A DNA stretch of 64,000 nt from Leucobacter exalbidus (lineage in GTDB: Bacteria > Actinomycetota > Actinomycetes > Actinomycetales > Microbacteriaceae): contig NZ_JAFIDA010000001.1 in assembly GCF_017834145.1 (NCBI RefSeq), positions 3,117,804-3,181,803 on the forward strand, read 5' to 3'. Position 1 is the stretch's first letter. Every line of letters starts with the position of its first letter. The position numbers and the translations under genes are program-made. This document shows, in pieces, positions 62,801 through 64,000 of the stretch. Below the pieces are notes generated by a model. It worked only from the letters and a program-made list of their open reading frames with translations, was not told the DNA's origin and did no database searches.

Positions 62801-63915
62801 CTGTACAGCCTGATGGCAATACCCGGGCTGGTGCGACCCGAACGGCCCGAGCGCTGGTTAGCGCTCGCCTGTGAGATCGCTTCGATCGGTAGGCGCTGCA
62901 CCTTACTTTTCGCGCTGTAGCGTGAAATGCGCGCGGTGCCGGCGTCGATGACGTAGCGAATACCGGGCACGGTGAGTGAGGTCTCGGCGACGTTCGTGGC
63001 GAGCACGATGCGCCGCACACCGGGCGCCCCGCGCTCAAACACGCGGTGCTGTTCGGCAGCGCTCAACCGGCCATACAGCGGCAGGATCTCGGTGCGCGCG
63101 GCACGGCTCGACCGGCGCAGGCTGCCGTTTAGAGCATCTGCCGCGTCACGGATCTCGGCCTCGCCCGACAAGAACACGAGCACATCGCCCGGCTCTTCAC
63201 GCGCGAGCTCGTCGACGGCGGCGCCGATTGCGTCAAACAGGTCGCGCTCGTCGGTGCGAATCTTGGGGGGACCGCCCTTGGGGTCGGCAATCTCGACCTG
63301 CTCAATGAGGGGGCGGTAGCGCACCTCAACGGGGAAGGTGCGGCCAGAAACCTCAACGATGGGCGCGGGCTTGCCCGTGTGCACATCGGCGAAGTGCTTC
63401 GCGAACGACTCGGGGTCGATCGTGGCCGAGGTGATGATGACCTTGAGGTCGGGGCGGCGCGGCAGCAGCGTGCGCAGATAGCCCAGCAAAAAGTCGATGT
63501 TGAGACTGCGTTCGTGCGCCTCATCAATGATGATCGTGTCGTACGCCTTCAGATCACGATCGCGGTGAATTGCGTTCAGCAAAATTCCGTCGGTCATGAG
63601 CCTGATGCGGGTGTCCTCAGACACGCGGTCGGTGAACCGCACCTGGTAGCCCACGAGCCCACCCAGCTCAGACCCCAGCTCTTCGGCGATGCGCTCGGCG
63701 ATCGTGCGCGCCGCAATGCGCCTGGGCTGCGTGTGCGCGATGCGTTCACGGCCCATCGCGAGCAAAATTTTGGGGAGCTGCGTCGTCTTTCCTGACCCGG
63801 TCTCACCGGCAACGATAATGACCTGATGGTCGCGAATTGCATCCCGGATCTCGTCGCGCATCTGCGAGACGGGAAGTTCTTCGGGAAAGGAAATGTGGGG
63901 AAGATGCAGTGACAT
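59896..63915 (-). CDS. hrpA: ATP-dependent RNA helicase HrpA
   Basis: 1339 residues, DEAH family. Walker A GETGSGKTT at 37-45, DEAH at 131-134 (IIIDEAHERSLN), SATIDPE motif III, and QRSGRSGRTSPG as motif VI are present. An HA2 domain and the long DUF3418 C-terminal region follow. The gene ends with LLRDV and TAG at 59896-59898; a second LLRDV-stop copy lies 709 bp further on beyond hicAB. Cytosolic; roles in mRNA processing or ribosome rescue are known from E. coli. Confidence 0.95.
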   Translation of the reverse strand: MSLHLPHISFPEELPVSQMRDEIRDAIRDHQVIIVAGETGSGKTTQLPKILLAMGRERIAHTQPRRIAARTIAERIAEELGSELGGLVGYQVRFTDRVSEDTRIRLMTDGILLNAIHRDRDLKAYDTIIIDEAHERSLNIDFLLGYLRTLLPRRPDLKVIITSATIDPESFAKHFADVHTGKPAPIVEVSGRTFPVEVRYRPLIEQVEIADPKGGPPKIRTDERDLFDAIGAAVDELAREEPGDVLVFLSGEAEIRDAADALNGSLRRSSRAARTEILPLYGRLSAAEQHRVFERGAPGVRRIVLATNVAETSLTVPGIRYVIDAGTARISRYSAKSKVQRLPIEAISQASANQRSGRSGRTSPGIAIRLYSEEDFTTRPEYTEPEVRRTGLASVILQMLSLGLGNVAEFPFLTPPDQRGIADGMGLLAELGAVEAIPAKRGARAGSGSAKNAGTGNKNTAAGKAKGATHRITAVGRELSRLPIEPRFARMVIEAQKRDVVPEVLAIVAGLTIQDVRERPQAERGRADEMHARFNDPEGDLSTLLNLWNYLQKQQEERSSSSFRRMCKSEYLNFLRVREWMDLYRQIARIAKIKSSSASAAAEVTGGSSEAIHRSILSGLLSQIGVRDDKQERHAPAGRGVAGATKRKPAQEFVGSRGTRFVLYPGSVLAKKPPEVLMSVELVETSRLFARGNAAVDPAWAEELAGPLAKRQISEPHWEKNQGAAVAYERVTLYGVAIVERRKVQLARFDQNHARELFIRHALVDGDWDSPQAFDRANRQLRRELEQLEERTRRRDIVSDDEVIFEFYDKRIPADVVSTRSFEGWWKQKKLTDPQLLHLRRADLLEEEDEQVDEREFPREWQHGDQRLKLRYRFDPTAEDDGVTVNVPLPLLPRLEESDFEKLVPGLRQDLVTALIKTLPKAIRKHVVPAADWARTLLTAIEPQLNAPADPPAKTGRTELAAEHQALTTLLAAEIKRRTSVPVTAADFDPDRLPAHLTPTFRVVDGRGKTVGTGKNLGELKAAHKQRATQGVAKVAAAALPKSELERKGVTTWTFGDLPRHVDTAYAKGRGPGAGVVRAYPAIVDRRTSVDLVLVADPREQARLSKRGIRKLLTLSSPSPSSYIREHLSNQEKLLLGAGPYRSLDAAIADVSLAVADAAIAKHSADGLVWSHGMFEEIANEYARSLIDEVYRAIALTAKVLDGVRLARKAIDQAKSIQVLSQVADAARQVDGLVYDGFVSRTGLTQLARVPVYLEALCMRMRALTENPGRDRAWQNEVDRMLILFSDAGGRMPVLDGTPDVLVHVRWLIEELRISLFAQQLRTAEPVSAQRIQKLLRDV
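59897..59913. repeat. Right direct repeat flanking hicAB (3' end of hrpA)
   Basis: Same 17 bases as 59188-59204, here the true end of hrpA including part of its stop codon. The pair brackets a 692-bp insert (59205-59896). Confidence 0.85.
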
Positions 63916-63991
63916 GGCCTCACTAGTATCCCAGCGTTTGCCTGGTGGCGTCGCGCCTAGAATAAACTTCTACTGGATTAAAGGAGACTCG

Positions 63992-64000
63992 ATGAGCGCG
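63992..64000 (+). CDS. Start of an unknown gene cut by the window edge
   Basis: ATGAGCGCG after AAAGGAGA (63980-63987), a good ribosome site and spacing. Only three codons are in view, so nothing can be said of the product. It is divergent from hrpA with a 76-bp gap. Confidence 0.5.

Overview
The window is high-GC DNA with the gene content of an actinobacterium. The most informative blocks are dapC beside fdxA, dapD divergent from dapE, a DUF3117 gene, tatB/mrp/DUF1003/CBS-MgtE, the pheST-arg neighbourhood and many leaderless or GTG-started genes. I think a member of the Microbacteriaceae (Leucobacter-like) is most likely, but no rRNA gene is present to settle this. I saw no tRNA, rRNA, CRISPR array, transposase or integrase.

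Layout. 1-2.9 kb: an SDR enzyme, a TetR/DUF1348 pair behind a double palindromic operator, and a SpoU/TrmH-type RNA methyltransferase. 2.9-6.3 kb (minus): Tat-exported DyP peroxidase, PCu(A)C lipoprotein, CopC and a membrane protein, a periplasmic copper/haem set. 6.3-10.3 kb (minus): phnD-phnC-phnE, a tyrosine-phosphatase-like enzyme and a TetR regulator, behind a candidate PHO box. 10.5-11.5 kb: a guanidine-I (ykkC) type riboswitch candidate leading an EamA transporter. 11.7-18.6 kb: a second phosphonate operon, phnD-phnC-fused phnE, an FAD amine oxidase, a phosphonatase-like HAD enzyme and a zinc alcohol dehydrogenase. Together these could import a 2-aminoethylphosphonate-like compound, oxidise it to an aldehyde, cut the C-P bond and process the aldehyde product.

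19.4-23.1 kb: pheS-pheT. 23.4-28.6 kb: GntR/MFS pair, a PhnB-like protein and an ABC-2 exporter pair. 28.9-31.4 kb: arsenic operon (ACR3 pump, ArsR-ArsC fusion, second ArsC). 31.5-36.7 kb: GntR-prpD-prpB-prpC methylcitrate operon followed by an enoyl-CoA hydratase. 37.4-41.5 kb: argC-argJ-argB and an A24 prepilin peptidase. 41.5-43.8 kb: a second arsenic-type locus (LMW phosphatase and ArsR divergent from a flavoprotein). 43.9-47.1 kb: beta-phosphoglucomutase plus a GH65 disaccharide phosphorylase. 47.2-52.6 kb: fdxA, dapC, gltA, dapD, dapE, DUF3117. 52.6-59.1 kb: methyltransferase, tatB, mrp, DUF1003, CBS/MgtE protein, putP (with a stop at codon 6) and a general-stress protein. 59.2-63.9 kb: a hicAB toxin-antitoxin module and the helicase hrpA.

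The observations I would check first are: (1) hicAB lies exactly between two 17-bp direct repeats that each encode the last five codons of hrpA plus a stop, so the module appears to have inserted at the 3' end of hrpA and rebuilt it; (2) the guanidine-I-like riboswitch in front of a 10-TM EamA transporter rather than an SMR exporter; (3) the two adjacent phn systems, one coupled to a phosphatase and one to an oxidative C-P cleavage route without a PhnW transaminase; (4) two ars loci 13 kb apart that share an operator sequence.
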